Positions 43,866 through 56,666 of a stretch of 64,000 bases of DNA are shown here, in pieces. The stretch lies in NCBI GenBank assembly GCA_963170055.1, contig CAUJGJ010000304.1, forward strand, positions 288,301 to 352,300, read 5' to 3'. A program made the position numbers and the translations under genes. Below the pieces are notes generated by a model. That model had not been told where the DNA came from and did not search any database. It saw nothing but the letters and a program-made list of their open reading frames with translations. Positions within the stretch are counted from its first letter, which is position 1. Every line of letters begins with the position of its first letter. This DNA comes from Halisarca cf. caerulea (lineage: Eukaryota > Porifera > Demospongiae > Chondrillida > Halisarcidae).

Positions 43866-46800
43866 ATGTCTTTGATTACCGTGGAAGTTGCACGTTTTGG
43901 TCACGCGAAGAAGAGAACCAAAGTCAAGCTGCGGCAAGGGATGCTTTGGAAGGTGGGCTGAACTTTGGTAATTTTATGTAACATTTAGTAAATTAAGTGT
44001 GTCTTTGGCGGTTTTTAGGACTTTTTGGAGCTGCTCTGTTCGAAAATGCACATGCTACCAAATACCTCTCTGGAAGTGACTGATCAGAGAGGACACTCCA
44101 TTTCTTCTACCAAGGATTTGAAAGATAAGGCGATTTTGATATTGCGAGAATCCAGTGCTGAAGAAGCGAACTACAGAGGCGTAGAGGACCTTTCGCGCGG
44201 TCCCTCTCGCCAACTTCCTAAAAGGGCTCATAGCTTTGGAGGTCATGATATCTCTGTTTACTCTGCTGTCGGTCACAGCTCCATGTCTCCAGTCATGCGC
44301 AACCGCCCCTTACCTATGTCTCCATTAGTACCATCTCGTCCATTGCCTCGTGTTCCATCACGTAGCAGCATCTACTCAACACCAGCTATGTCCCCTCCAC
44401 CACCGCCTCGCAGTAGGGTGGCCTCAATTCCCGTCTATGGATCCGCTGTGTTGCCTAGGAAACAGCCTACAATACCTCCACCACCCCAAGGTGCAATGAT
44501 GACAGTTCCATCTCATGGTTCTGCAGTGTTGCCACGGAAACAGACAGCACCCCCTCGTCCTGAGCGGATGGTATCCATGCCACAGGAAGGACCACTGGCT
44601 CTGTCTCCACTGATGACACGTAGTCAGGCCGCACCTCACCCCCAGCTGAGAAGGTACCACTCACAGTTGCAAGTTGGGGCAGCTATTGTTAATCCTTTCA
44701 TTTGTAGTCTGACATTACTTGAAAAAGTCAGCCAAGAAACTGACTCTTTTGTTGTCGTTGCCCAGTCTAAAGAAGGAGATCAAGAACCGAAATTTTATCG
44801 TGTGAAGATTGCTTTTGTTCGGACTGATGTTCAAGGTTTTCGTCATCCTTATGAAAATGAAGTTCTGATTCTGCAACATCTACGAGCTGCTTCGAATCAC
44901 AAGTCTGCGTCTTACGTTACTCAGTCAGTAGGCAGTACATACTGTAGGACAAGAGAAGACCTTGCTCTACTTCATCAGTCTATGCGAAGAGAAATTTCAA
45001 AGGTGTTCAAACCACTGATGGCCCATACACCAGGGATGGTTTTCATTACTGCTTATCCGTTGGGTCTGGATACTTTGCAAGACAAATCTGCTGTGAGTTT
45101 GCTACACAATGATGGGCAATATGGCATAGCCAGAGCACTATTTCACCTTTTTTGTTCAGTCACTATGGCAGTGATGTATAGTTACCAGGTCTAGGCTATG
45201 TTAGAATACCAGGGAAGTACATACTGTATCTACGTATACATAAGCATACAGTACATAGTTCATGTATTTTCTCCAAGACTCTGTCCTATTTGTGCTCAGA
45301 GTAAGTAATCCATCCAGATGCTTTGATTACTACTGCAAAGCCTGAAATATGTATTAGCACATCATTGTTTTGTATTGAAATATGTACATAGTACTCATTA
45401 GTATGCTTGTGTGTGGAATATCATGGCCACCAGCATGTTTGGCTTTACAATAATATTATATCACTTCTGTTTACCGCAGTAATGAAAAAGTGTGCATAGT
45501 TGTCAACTGATTTGAACTATGTACAGACTTGTCCTGGGAATTCACATCCTACGTGTAGGGTGTCTTACGAGGGGGGGGGGGGGTAAAGGCAAGTACTGTA
45601 CCCTCTCTACTAGGAAAGTTAAGGAAGTTATATCCTCCCCCCCTCCTTTAAAAATTGAAAATTTGTTATGGTGATATTTTCATTCACAATATGGCTGCCT
45701 CCCCCACCTTTATTCTTGTGCTGAAAGAACCCCTGATCTGTATGGATTGATAATATCATGTCTTGTTTTAGTGCACTCTTGGTGTTTGCTGTATCTCATA
45801 CCAGAACATGTGTACACATGTATGTACGTGTGGGCTGCAGGTGTACTGGAGTTAGGCTAGTCTGACATGTGCTGGGGTGGAGGCCCACCGGCTAATCACA
45901 GGCAGCGATTCGAGATATGAATTTAACAGCTGGTAACAGCCTGTAGCTGGTCTTGAATGGATTTCGCTGCTAGACTGATTTTTCAAAAATTAAGAGTATT
46001 TCTGGGCTATTTTAAATCATATGATCACAGTGGAAGAGATCCTTCATAATTACTCATACATATCGACTGCAATCTACTTATGCACATGCTCATTTGTGAA
46101 TGAATATTCCTTTTCACCTCATGGTGTGTAGATGGGCAGGGGGGTAGAGTACCCCTTGGGCAGCATGTACATACTTACCTGTTTGTGACTGTGTACTCTC
46201 GTTGTTGTGCTATTGCAATGACTGATTTAGTTTCTTTTCTATTGATACGTAGACCTTCACTTCCTTACAACTTTTATTCACACACATTTGTCTTTTGGTA
46301 CTCTATCAATTTTAACCAATGATGAATAGTATACTAAGAATTTCACTACTGCTATGGAATGAATGACCTTCCATACAAGTATGTGCTAAAAGATCTTTTG
46401 AATGTTCTGATCTTTCCACCTTTGTCAGCTGTACTCTACGGCAAAGCATTCCTGAATTTTTTCTGTTGCATATTTTAGTGAAAGAAGTTTATTGTGGATG
46501 TATTCATATTTCCATATGACATGCAAGGAGTGCTTCAACTGTTTACATACCTATACTGTGCACTTAATGTATTGGAATTAACTGATCTAGTGCAGTTATC
46601 TTTGGGTTCGAGCTGGTTTGGAAGCGATTGTGTACTTAATATGCCAATCCATTGCACACATTTTTAGGATACAAATGGTGAGCTCTTGGGGAATAATTAC
46701 CAGTATTTCATTGGCTTCTAGAGAATTTTTTGGTGGTCAATTGTGAAAAGATTACAAATACCAAGTGTTGGTGGGTTTTGTACTTCTACCTCAACCACCA

Positions 46801-47929
46801 TGTATGCTAGCCAGTGACATCTTTTGAACTTTGACTTTGCAGGTTTATTCCCATGACATGTAATCCTGCTGGTAGTGAACCTTGAGATCTCAGAATAGTC
46901 AGAGTCTGTACATCTTTTTGTACATACAGTACCACTGTAGGCTGCTCCATGGGCCACTTTAGTGATACTAATGCACCTCTGCATTAGGACCAACATCACT
47001 TGACCCCTTGAGTGGTCGTTATAGACAGGTTTTACTGTAGTTTTAGCTAAATACACATGTACGTAGTTCAGTTTTCCCTTGAAGCTATTCATTAGATGGT
47101 TTTTATTTTATTCATTGGTTGACAAGGCAACTTTCACACGCTTATAATGACATCAATAAGTTTATAATTAAAGTATATTCCTTACCAAATTTATGTATAC
47201 TTTCATTGTAGAAGTTGACCAAGGCCATTGTCATCCCTAAAATGGTTATTGGTCAGATTTCTCCGTACAATGTTAGGACACCTGATTCTTCCAATGAAGG
47301 ACAATGCTTGTTATGTCTTCCCGTGTGAATACAATTAGCGGGCAGCTTTGATAATATTTGCACTGTATACAGTTTCTAATCTGAAACCACTACACTACAT
47401 ATATAACATCTTGTAACTACGTATATGTATGTGTGTACGTATGTATGTGTATGTATGTATGTATGTACGTATGTATATATCTTGTAACCATATGTATGTA
47501 TGTATGTATCTTGTAAGTATAAGGCAAAATATCCTATAAACGAGGCCTTAGTGTGGTTTGTGGTTTCCCTGGAATTGTGTAAAAGGCTAACCAAAGTCCT
47601 TTGAACTCAATTGTAGAGTTTATATATCTTGAAGGTCTAGCACTTGCTATAACCACTGGCCATGAGGCCTTCACAGGCCTCATATCTATCCACTTTAGTT
47701 TGTCATTTCTTGAGATCAATCACGTCACTCAATCTTAGCATTTTCACGGTTTCTTCAGTATGTGGGCTGAGAATTTTATGTTTTGGGAGTGTCTTCAGCC
47801 GTGGTTCCAGGCTTTAGATGGCCTCCCACTGTTGATAACATGCAGGATCTGTGTCTGGGAAGACATAAATTGTTCCTTCTTCACAGAAAGTGTCAGTGTG
47901 GGAAGAGATAACGATTGTAAAATTTGTAT

Positions 47930-47961
<32 letters not shown>

Positions 47962-50586
47962 CTGCCTGCCTTAGATGTGTATACTATTGTGTGTGCACAA
48001 GTTGTATGTATGCCATTAATGATGTAAAGGTGTTAAGCAGTTAATCTTGCACATCACAGGGTAGGGTCTACAGATATCATCGTTCTGACAGGAGTTTTGT
48101 AATTTGCGCTACTGATATCGTAGCATATCAATAAAAGTGTACGTATATAGTCTGTTGCAAGTAGGGCCATTGACAGTTATCTAGTCTTCACTGATTCTTA
48201 TTTTCTTCCACACATACAATCAGTTGACATTGTTTAGGTATACAAGTTGAACTAGGGAAAGAGTTTCCATGTACAGTCACATCTGATTTATCTGACACTG
48301 ACATGTCCGGAAACCTCATTTATCTGACACTGACATATCCTGAAACCTCGTTTATCTGACACTCTGTTGTGAATCCCCATCACTATATTGTACACAATTC
48401 TACCCGATTAATCCAACACCTGGTTTATCTGATACGTTATTTACAGGGAACAGATGTTGTCGGATAAACCAGATCCCACTGTATTTGCGTATGTTATTCT
48501 CCACAAGCATGTCTATCACAGTACAGTGTACTGTATGAAGTTAGCATTGGTGCCATTATTTGTCTTGTGTTTGCACTACAGAGTAAAATACAACCAAAAG
48601 AAGTGATGGCATACGGATTGGAAATTTTGAAGTGCTTTTTGTTCCTCCAGCAACATGGAGTCATTCATCGCTGCCCTGTGCTGAGCAAATTTCGGGTGAG
48701 ACACTGGAGAGGGTGGAAATGTTTTGTATTTGAAATGGGGGTTCTCATAATGTGGTATGTACATATAATTGGGGCAAGCCTGAGCAAGCCCCACAGCGAC
48801 GTGATGTACGCTGGTCGTGTCTGTGGCTGGATTTATTTGTGTTGTATACGTCTGCCCGACAATATTTTAACAGGTGACATACGTTCAGCCGATAAAGTTT
48901 TCACGGCTTCCATCTTTGGCAACGAGTCCTGATTTCTTTTTGCTCTTTTTTCAACTGTTTCACCTGCTCGGTGGGCCCTATCCTCTTTTTAACTGGGCAT
49001 TTAGGATCGAGCGAGTGATTGAGGCCGTGTTCGTTTTTCAATAGCTAGTACAAACATGTGTAGATTACCCCATAGATATTCTATACATACAGAGTATCTA
49101 TGATTACCCCCAAGGCTGCTGAGGACGAAGTGAACAACAAAGGTAGGAATAAGGCGTCCATTTCCCCCATACTCCTGCCTTGCACAATGTAGGTCAAGGG
49201 AACAACTGGAGGGTGAGCAAGGCATTGATTAGCCACACTGCTGTCGCCGACAATCAACGTGAACAGAGCACGCATACGATTTATTATGCAACACGCAGCA
49301 CATCCGCACTTGACGTTGTTCAATCCGTTCTAAGCTTCTACTGCGTTTATGTTCTTTACCCCATGCACTCCTCCGCATATGAGCACACAGCCACCCAAGC
49401 CCACAGTGGGCAGCCATCATTGACTGTCATGAAACAATCATTTTGAATGGGCTGCTAATTAATTGTCTTTTATGCCTCTCAATGCCTCTACCTCAGGCTC
49501 AACCCCACGATGATAATCATCTGCCTAGTACTGTATTGTGAATGTGTATGCAGGGTTTCATTTAGAAAAATGGGCAAGGGGGGGCAAAACAATACTTACA
49601 AAATAAATGGGGGGGGGGCAAAGGGAGTGCACGCGATAGTGCGCCTTCTAGGGGGTCTGGGGACATGACCAGATTTCTGGTGCTCATCTCCAGGATTACC
49701 TTTTTGGGGGGAAAACATTAGTATCACAGTATCTATCTGCAATGTACAGTTGTAAGGGTACTTATATAGCTAAGGGGATCTCACAGTATACTCCAGGAAA
49801 AAAATTGACTTTTTACACCATTTAAGGTTGATTGTGGCACAGAATTTCTCTTTGACCTTGAAGAGATTGAGTTTAGTTCTTTATTCAAATTTACCTCTTC
49901 AACAAAAATAAGGCTAACCTAATTTCCAAGGGGGGGCAAATGCCCCCCCTAAATGAAACCCTGTGTATGTACTAGTGTTGTGCGATTAATGAAAAAATCA
50001 GCATTGCCAATTACTACTTATCGACATTGAAAGTAATCACGATGCTTCGATTAATCACCACAAAAGCTGTAGGTGATCAAACTAAAAAGAAAGCTAAAGC
50101 CTAAAAGCGCAGTATCAAATTAAGATGTGTTGAAAAAAGTATTCACCACAATCAGTACATCATTACAAGTTTCAGCCAAAAAACACAACATGGATGTATT
50201 TTCAGTGCCTAGACATGTTTACTTAGCAAGTGTTAATGTCACTGGTGTTATTTTTGAGAGGCTTTAAATGCTTAGTGTCAGGTTTTTTTATATTTTTATC
50301 CATGAACTGTGCTGTTTCTGCAATTTATTCAGGTAATTGTTGATTTTGCATGGCAATCGATTGCAACGATTGCAACTTGTCATAAACCGATTAATTTAAT
50401 AATCGATTTAATCGCACAACACTAGTATGCACATACACTTTGTTCACCAGTAATGTACCGTTTGGGTGTGTCTACAGTACATCTAATGTACATATGTACA
50501 TACATGCATTCATGCTGGGATACATGCTCTTATTGTCATGCACTCTTATTATTTTAATATATGCATACAATATACGTTGGTATGTG

Positions 50587-50624
<38 letters not shown>

Positions 50625-50631
50625 TGTGTAT

Positions 50632-50703
<72 letters not shown>

Positions 50704-50747
50704 ACGCGCATCATGCCATGAGTAATACATACATGTTGTCTAGTGCA

Positions 50748-50814
<67 letters not shown>

Positions 50815-50890
50815 ATGCATCCATACACATATACACACACAAACATTCATATACACATGTGCACACAAACACACACGTGCAACACGCACG

Positions 50891-50949
<59 letters not shown>

Positions 50950-53687
50950 TTAAAGAATGCCCACATGTAGCAGTACAAATATTGTAAAATATACATATGT
51001 ACATAAGTACCTACATTTAATTTATCCCAGTGCGTGGAAGATCAAAGATAAACTGGAGATGTACATATGTACATATGATAGTTATCACCCAGGTGATGAC
51101 TACAGCTTTTGAACTAATTTAGCAAGTCAATTAGCATTAGCAATTAGCACACAAGATGGTGCAAATCCAGGAAAATGGAACTGTGAATGTACTGTGAATG
51201 TACCGTGAAGGACTCTCCCCATCAAACAGACCTGCTCTTTGTGTGTTTGACAACCAAGACAAACAAGTGGATGTGCTGTCCCACTAACCACAATCAGCCC
51301 TTTGTGTCTTTCATGGTCAATCATCATGCATGGTAGTCATCCAACAACTGTAGACCATAGTCAGTCTGTTACTAAAAAACCCCTGCCGCATAATGGCCGA
51401 TTCTCGGTACGTACATACAGTATTATATGTACATAATGATATGTCCATACGTTTTTGGAACACATCTGGACTGTTTCATTGCATCAATACATTCACTGAA
51501 AGTAGCAATTTTATGGGAAGTAGTAGTTTCTCAAAGTAGTGTAATGCTATAATTATCCTGTACATACGTATACTGTCATACTATATATTTGCATCAAGTG
51601 TTGAGTGAAACCTCTTATAACAAACTCCCCTATGTAGATGCTATGCATATACGTAAAACAACCTGTAAATAGTGGAAACCTCTGTATAACAAACTGTTTT
51701 TCAGTTTCTAAAGTGTCCGTTATAGAGAGGATCCACTGTATGTACGTATAACATTGGTATGTGTGTTACTAAGGGTATTGGAGATGGCATCAGAGATTGT
51801 AACATGTAGGGAATGTACCCTCTGGCTAATGTGAAGTACAGTGTGCCCATAACTATGCACTTTCTTCATTGTCTTCAGCCAAGTTACATCACTGAGCCAG
51901 ACTAACAGTGAAGATGATGCTACGAATCCACTGTGTCCTCACTCTCTCCTTGTGTAGCACAGCATAGCACCAGACAGTAGGAGAGTGCAGTGGTATTGTC
52001 CCTAAGTAAATACAGTTGAGTCTGCTGTGTTATGTTCTAAGCAGTAGGAGTGTGAGACTGTCTGACTGTAACATACTCCAACCAACTAATAGACCATCAG
52101 ACAGTGTAGGCCATTGAGTTGGATTACATAACTACCCAATAGGTTTCTATGCAGTCTACTGTATAATGTATTTCATTGTCTAGTGCACACCCCATCAGCC
52201 ACATCTCATGTTGACATGTGTACAGTACACTTAACTTAGGTACATATCGCTGTATCTATGGGATGTGTAGAGTAATGTACATTCAGCACTTTCAGTCACC
52301 TGCTGGACTTACATGCACCCACATACTTTGTCTGTCTACTTGAAATTGTACATAATATGAAGTGTTTGTTGCTGCATTTCATTATTCCTCCTTTTTGCTC
52401 AGTATTGTAGATACTTGCGTACATATAGAACATACGTACGTACATGTGTACGTACGTAGCTACCATATTGCTTGTACATAGCACTTCATACCTATCTGCT
52501 ATAGTTTGTGTTCAACTGTTGGAAGTGTACTTCCTAGTAGGACTGAGAACCTGGCCAATGCTTAAGCATTCCAAGTGCCTGTAGACAAGTAGTCATGTGC
52601 ATGGGCACAATTAGGTAGTATTGGCTACCTAATCCCTTATCTTTTGCTTTGTTTATGCACATGTAGAATACCTATGCATGTTTCATGTTGTATTAATTGG
52701 GTGACCTTTCCATTATGGATTAGCCTACCTGCCGCTCTTAGCATATATATGGACTGACTGGTACGGTTTTGTACAGTCACATGATATCATATTGTCATGT
52801 GAATATCAGTCACGTCTATTTCCTGAGTAGCTGGGCATGTGGGATGGTGGGGAACAGCTGGTGGGTTAGTACATCATGTTCAAGGTGTAGGAAGACTTGT
52901 TTTGGGATGTTCTGGATTGTGGGATGATCTGGTGTCTTGACAATTGTGCCAGAGACTGTCTGGTATGCACCACTGTCTGTCTTATGTCACTACTGCTCCA
53001 GCAGTAGTGACATCATCCCTTGTCATGTTGTTAGTTTCAGATTGCAGAGTGGCTGGAATACGCATAGCAGAAATTGCTACATTTGCGTTGTGTTGGAAGG
53101 GGTAAACTGCATGTTTGCGTATTCAGGGATGTATGTGTGTGTCTAATTGCATTCCCTATCTTCTTGGTGATGTTCACCCCGTCTAGATGGCTGAATCTAA
53201 TAAATATCATCTTTGTGATTAATAGGTATCAAGGGTGTATCGGTCAGAAGTGATGTTCAGTGTTGTTTGAAGTTGAGCGTATTCAATGAAGCAGTGTGTG
53301 TGGCTTACTAGTGGTATTGTTCAGAGTACACTTTTGTCACACCTTAGCTATGATGCATTCAAGCAGTATGTGAGCACATTATCCTTGGCTACTCGATACC
53401 TGATGGGTATGTGAGTGTACATTTTAAAGATTTAGGCAACAAATGCTAGTTATAAGATACGCATGCCTTTATGGTTTATTGCTTCCATAAAATTTAGGAT
53501 TTCCTTTCCCACACAGGCACTGTATTGAAGGTATGTTAAATGCCAAAACTATAATCAAATATCATTTGTGGTTTGCATGTACATACTTACATATGCACAG
53601 TATGTATATTTATTGCCCAATGACGTCATACATCACAGGGACCGCTTGGGCAGTAAATCGTTTACTGCCCAAAAGTTGGGCAGTAAC

Positions 53688-53722
<35 letters not shown>

Positions 53723-56587
53723 GTGTAAGCGCCCAGATTGTCATAACATTTAATTTTTATCACTTAACACCAGGAAATTGGGTCAAGTTGCATACTTTCC
53801 CTTGGTACCCCACTAATCTCTAAAATAGCCTTGTCATTCTGAATGCAGGAGACAGCGATTTGAATCATAGGAGCGAAGAAGTTCTTGGTGTTTCAAAATC
53901 GATTTACTTGAAAGAAAGCCTCCAGACTCAGCAAGAAAAGAAATCCCTATACAGACGAGGCTCTCTCCAGTTGTCTGTAATGCATGTGCTTCCTAGCGAA
54001 AAGCCTGGATTTACTTGACAGCGCTTCACCATAACTTGTCTAAGGCAGAATGATAGCCAATTCGCCCGAGCCTTTGGCGATAAACCAGTTACTACAGTTT
54101 TAGTGGGGCGTAACGTGTTTAATGGCCGCAGCCCGAGGGCGCTGTAGTACATACGCACTTTTGTTTCATAGCTATTCTTGCATGTGATAGCTTGAATATT
54201 CTTCAGTGTGTACTGTGTGTGCTCAAGTATTTGTGGGATGAAACTGTCATGGATTATCACAATTTTCACAGTTTCCATTTTTATAGATTCCCCTTTAAGC
54301 CAACCTTTTCTTAGCCTTTTGACGATAGAAACTTTCTCTTTTTGCGGACGAAAGCCATTTGAGAATGGAGCAAAGGTGACGAGCACCATTCCTTTAACAT
54401 GCACTTTGATCATTACACAAAGCCTGAGCTAAATTTCCATGGGCTTATAATTTGAATGTATGGCTCCCAATCCACAAAAACCATGAAAATATGAGCAGGA
54501 ATGGTATACCATTATCTATACCATTCATTCTATGACGTACATACTGAACTGAACTGAACTGAACTGAATTGAAATCTCACGTAAGAATAAACATAAACAA
54601 GAAAGGATTGGACAAAAGTTGATCCTATTACAGTGCTCTCAGATTAAAGAAATGATAGTAACATAATAATTAGGGTAAAACTGATGCAACAAGAAATCAA
54701 ACATGGTAGTGAATTGTGGCTAAGGAATTTACAAGTTTTGTTTTTCAAGCATAATATGATGCACAATTTTAAGGAGATCAGGTGATAAATTGTTCAATTC
54801 CAATGCAGTATTTACGAAGAAGGAGTATCTAAATGAGTTTACTCTGGATTGGATACAAGGAAGTGAATGTGGGTGAGATCGAGTTTTAGAGACTCGAAAA
54901 GTTAATTAGTCAGTTAGTACCAAGGAATCTAGTGAATGTACAAGCATGTACATCTGGCAACATTGTGGCACATAGTACGTGTACCGTTTATCTATACGTA
55001 CATATTTGCTCCTTCATGCATGACTTACTGCACCAATGCATCTTGGAGAGTGTCTTTAAAGATGTAGAGCATTTATTTTTGTATGTTGTATGCAATGCAC
55101 ATGTATCCCCCCCCCCCCCCCCGTACATGAATACATTTAGACTACATACGTACGTATATACAGTAGAACCTGTCTATAAGACAGGTTCTACTCGCATACA
55201 AAGACCACCTGTCTATAGAGACCACAGTAGGCTGCCTCATTTTCCACTTCAGTTGTGCTAAAGCACCTCCGCACAAGAACCACCTGTCTACAGAGACCAC
55301 AATTACTTGGTCCTTTGAGGGGTCATTATAGACAGGTTTTACTGTATGTACTTCATACTGTATCAGTGGTGTGTGCAGTCAGAGAAGCTGGTCAACTTTG
55401 TGTTGTTTGCAGCAGTTGCACAGTAAACATTGCTGTTTGCTGCCAGTGCTGAGTATTGGGTGAACGGGAGTTCAAAGTTAAATTGGATAGCAGAATCAAT
55501 TACGAATGTTGTTGTAGCAGTGAGTGCTGCGAATGTTGTTGTAGCAGTGAGTGCTACATAGGTTAGGATGACTGTGTACCTTGCTTAGCCAAGTACTGTA
55601 TGTATTTATGTATACGGTACATTTGAAATTATATTTTGTCTACATAATATGATGTACATGTACTACAGTACATGTGTTGATGCATAATGCTTTGTGTAGT
55701 GCATTTTTGTGAGACATTGCATATAATTTTATGCATATTATACAGCAGCCATATACTACTGTGTTTTACTTGTGAAGCATGTACGTAATATTTTTGCCAT
55801 ATTATGTGCATGATAGGGTATTATGCCTGTATAGATTACAGCCTGTTTCCATGTAATGATGTGTGAGAAGTTCATATTATGTCTTGTTGTTGTACCAACT
55901 ACCCAAGCTACACATAATATCATGTCATCAACTATTGTATTATTATTAACAAGTCTCAACTGTGGTTACCGTATATGTTCTAAGTTTTTCTCATTCTAAT
56001 TGTTCGTCATCTGCTGAGTAGGGTCCATAGACGTTCTAAATATGGACGAAAAGTAGTCAATTCTAATTATTCGTCAAATGCTCTTATTATTCGTCATGAC
56101 CATTGTGACGACGCAATAGAACGGAATTTAAGGTTAACGTTATCATCATCATCTTCTCAGTAAGCAGCAACAGCTTATTTGTCGTGCAAACAGAGATGAA
56201 TAGTGCTCGTTACGACCTTTAAGGCATACATAATTTCATGCACTCACTGTTTTCTCGTTTGAAAAGTAGTCCATTTTGTATTTCTGGGGCCCATGCATCT
56301 TGGTATATATGGGATTTATGGACAGACGCGACAACTTTCAGACTACAAACTGCCATTTTTGTGTGTTCTAATTATTCAACTTCCGTTCTAATTTATCATC
56401 CAATTGTTCCAATGTTTCATCAGTCTTAACAACTTGTTCTAAATGACAGAAATTCTCTAAACTTTGCTCTGACAAAATATTAGACCATATACGGTACCTT
56501 TATCATTGCTTCTCACTACATGTGTAGTCTTTATGGAGGTGCCTGGTCTGTCAGACTGGCATATTGTGTTGTTCACACATGTACACA

Positions 56588-56666
<79 letters not shown>

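Noticed and set aside
51127..51327. Minus-strand frame with several Cys and His (about 66 codons)
   Set aside because: Looks superficially like a zinc-binding exon, but no flanking phase-compatible exons or known family pattern.
53928..54413. 161-codon minus-strand frame
   Set aside because: No recognised domain, no splice or homology support, and its downstream flank (54430-54515) ends like a TACCGTAT-type element; probably repeat-derived. Left open as a possible captured fragment.
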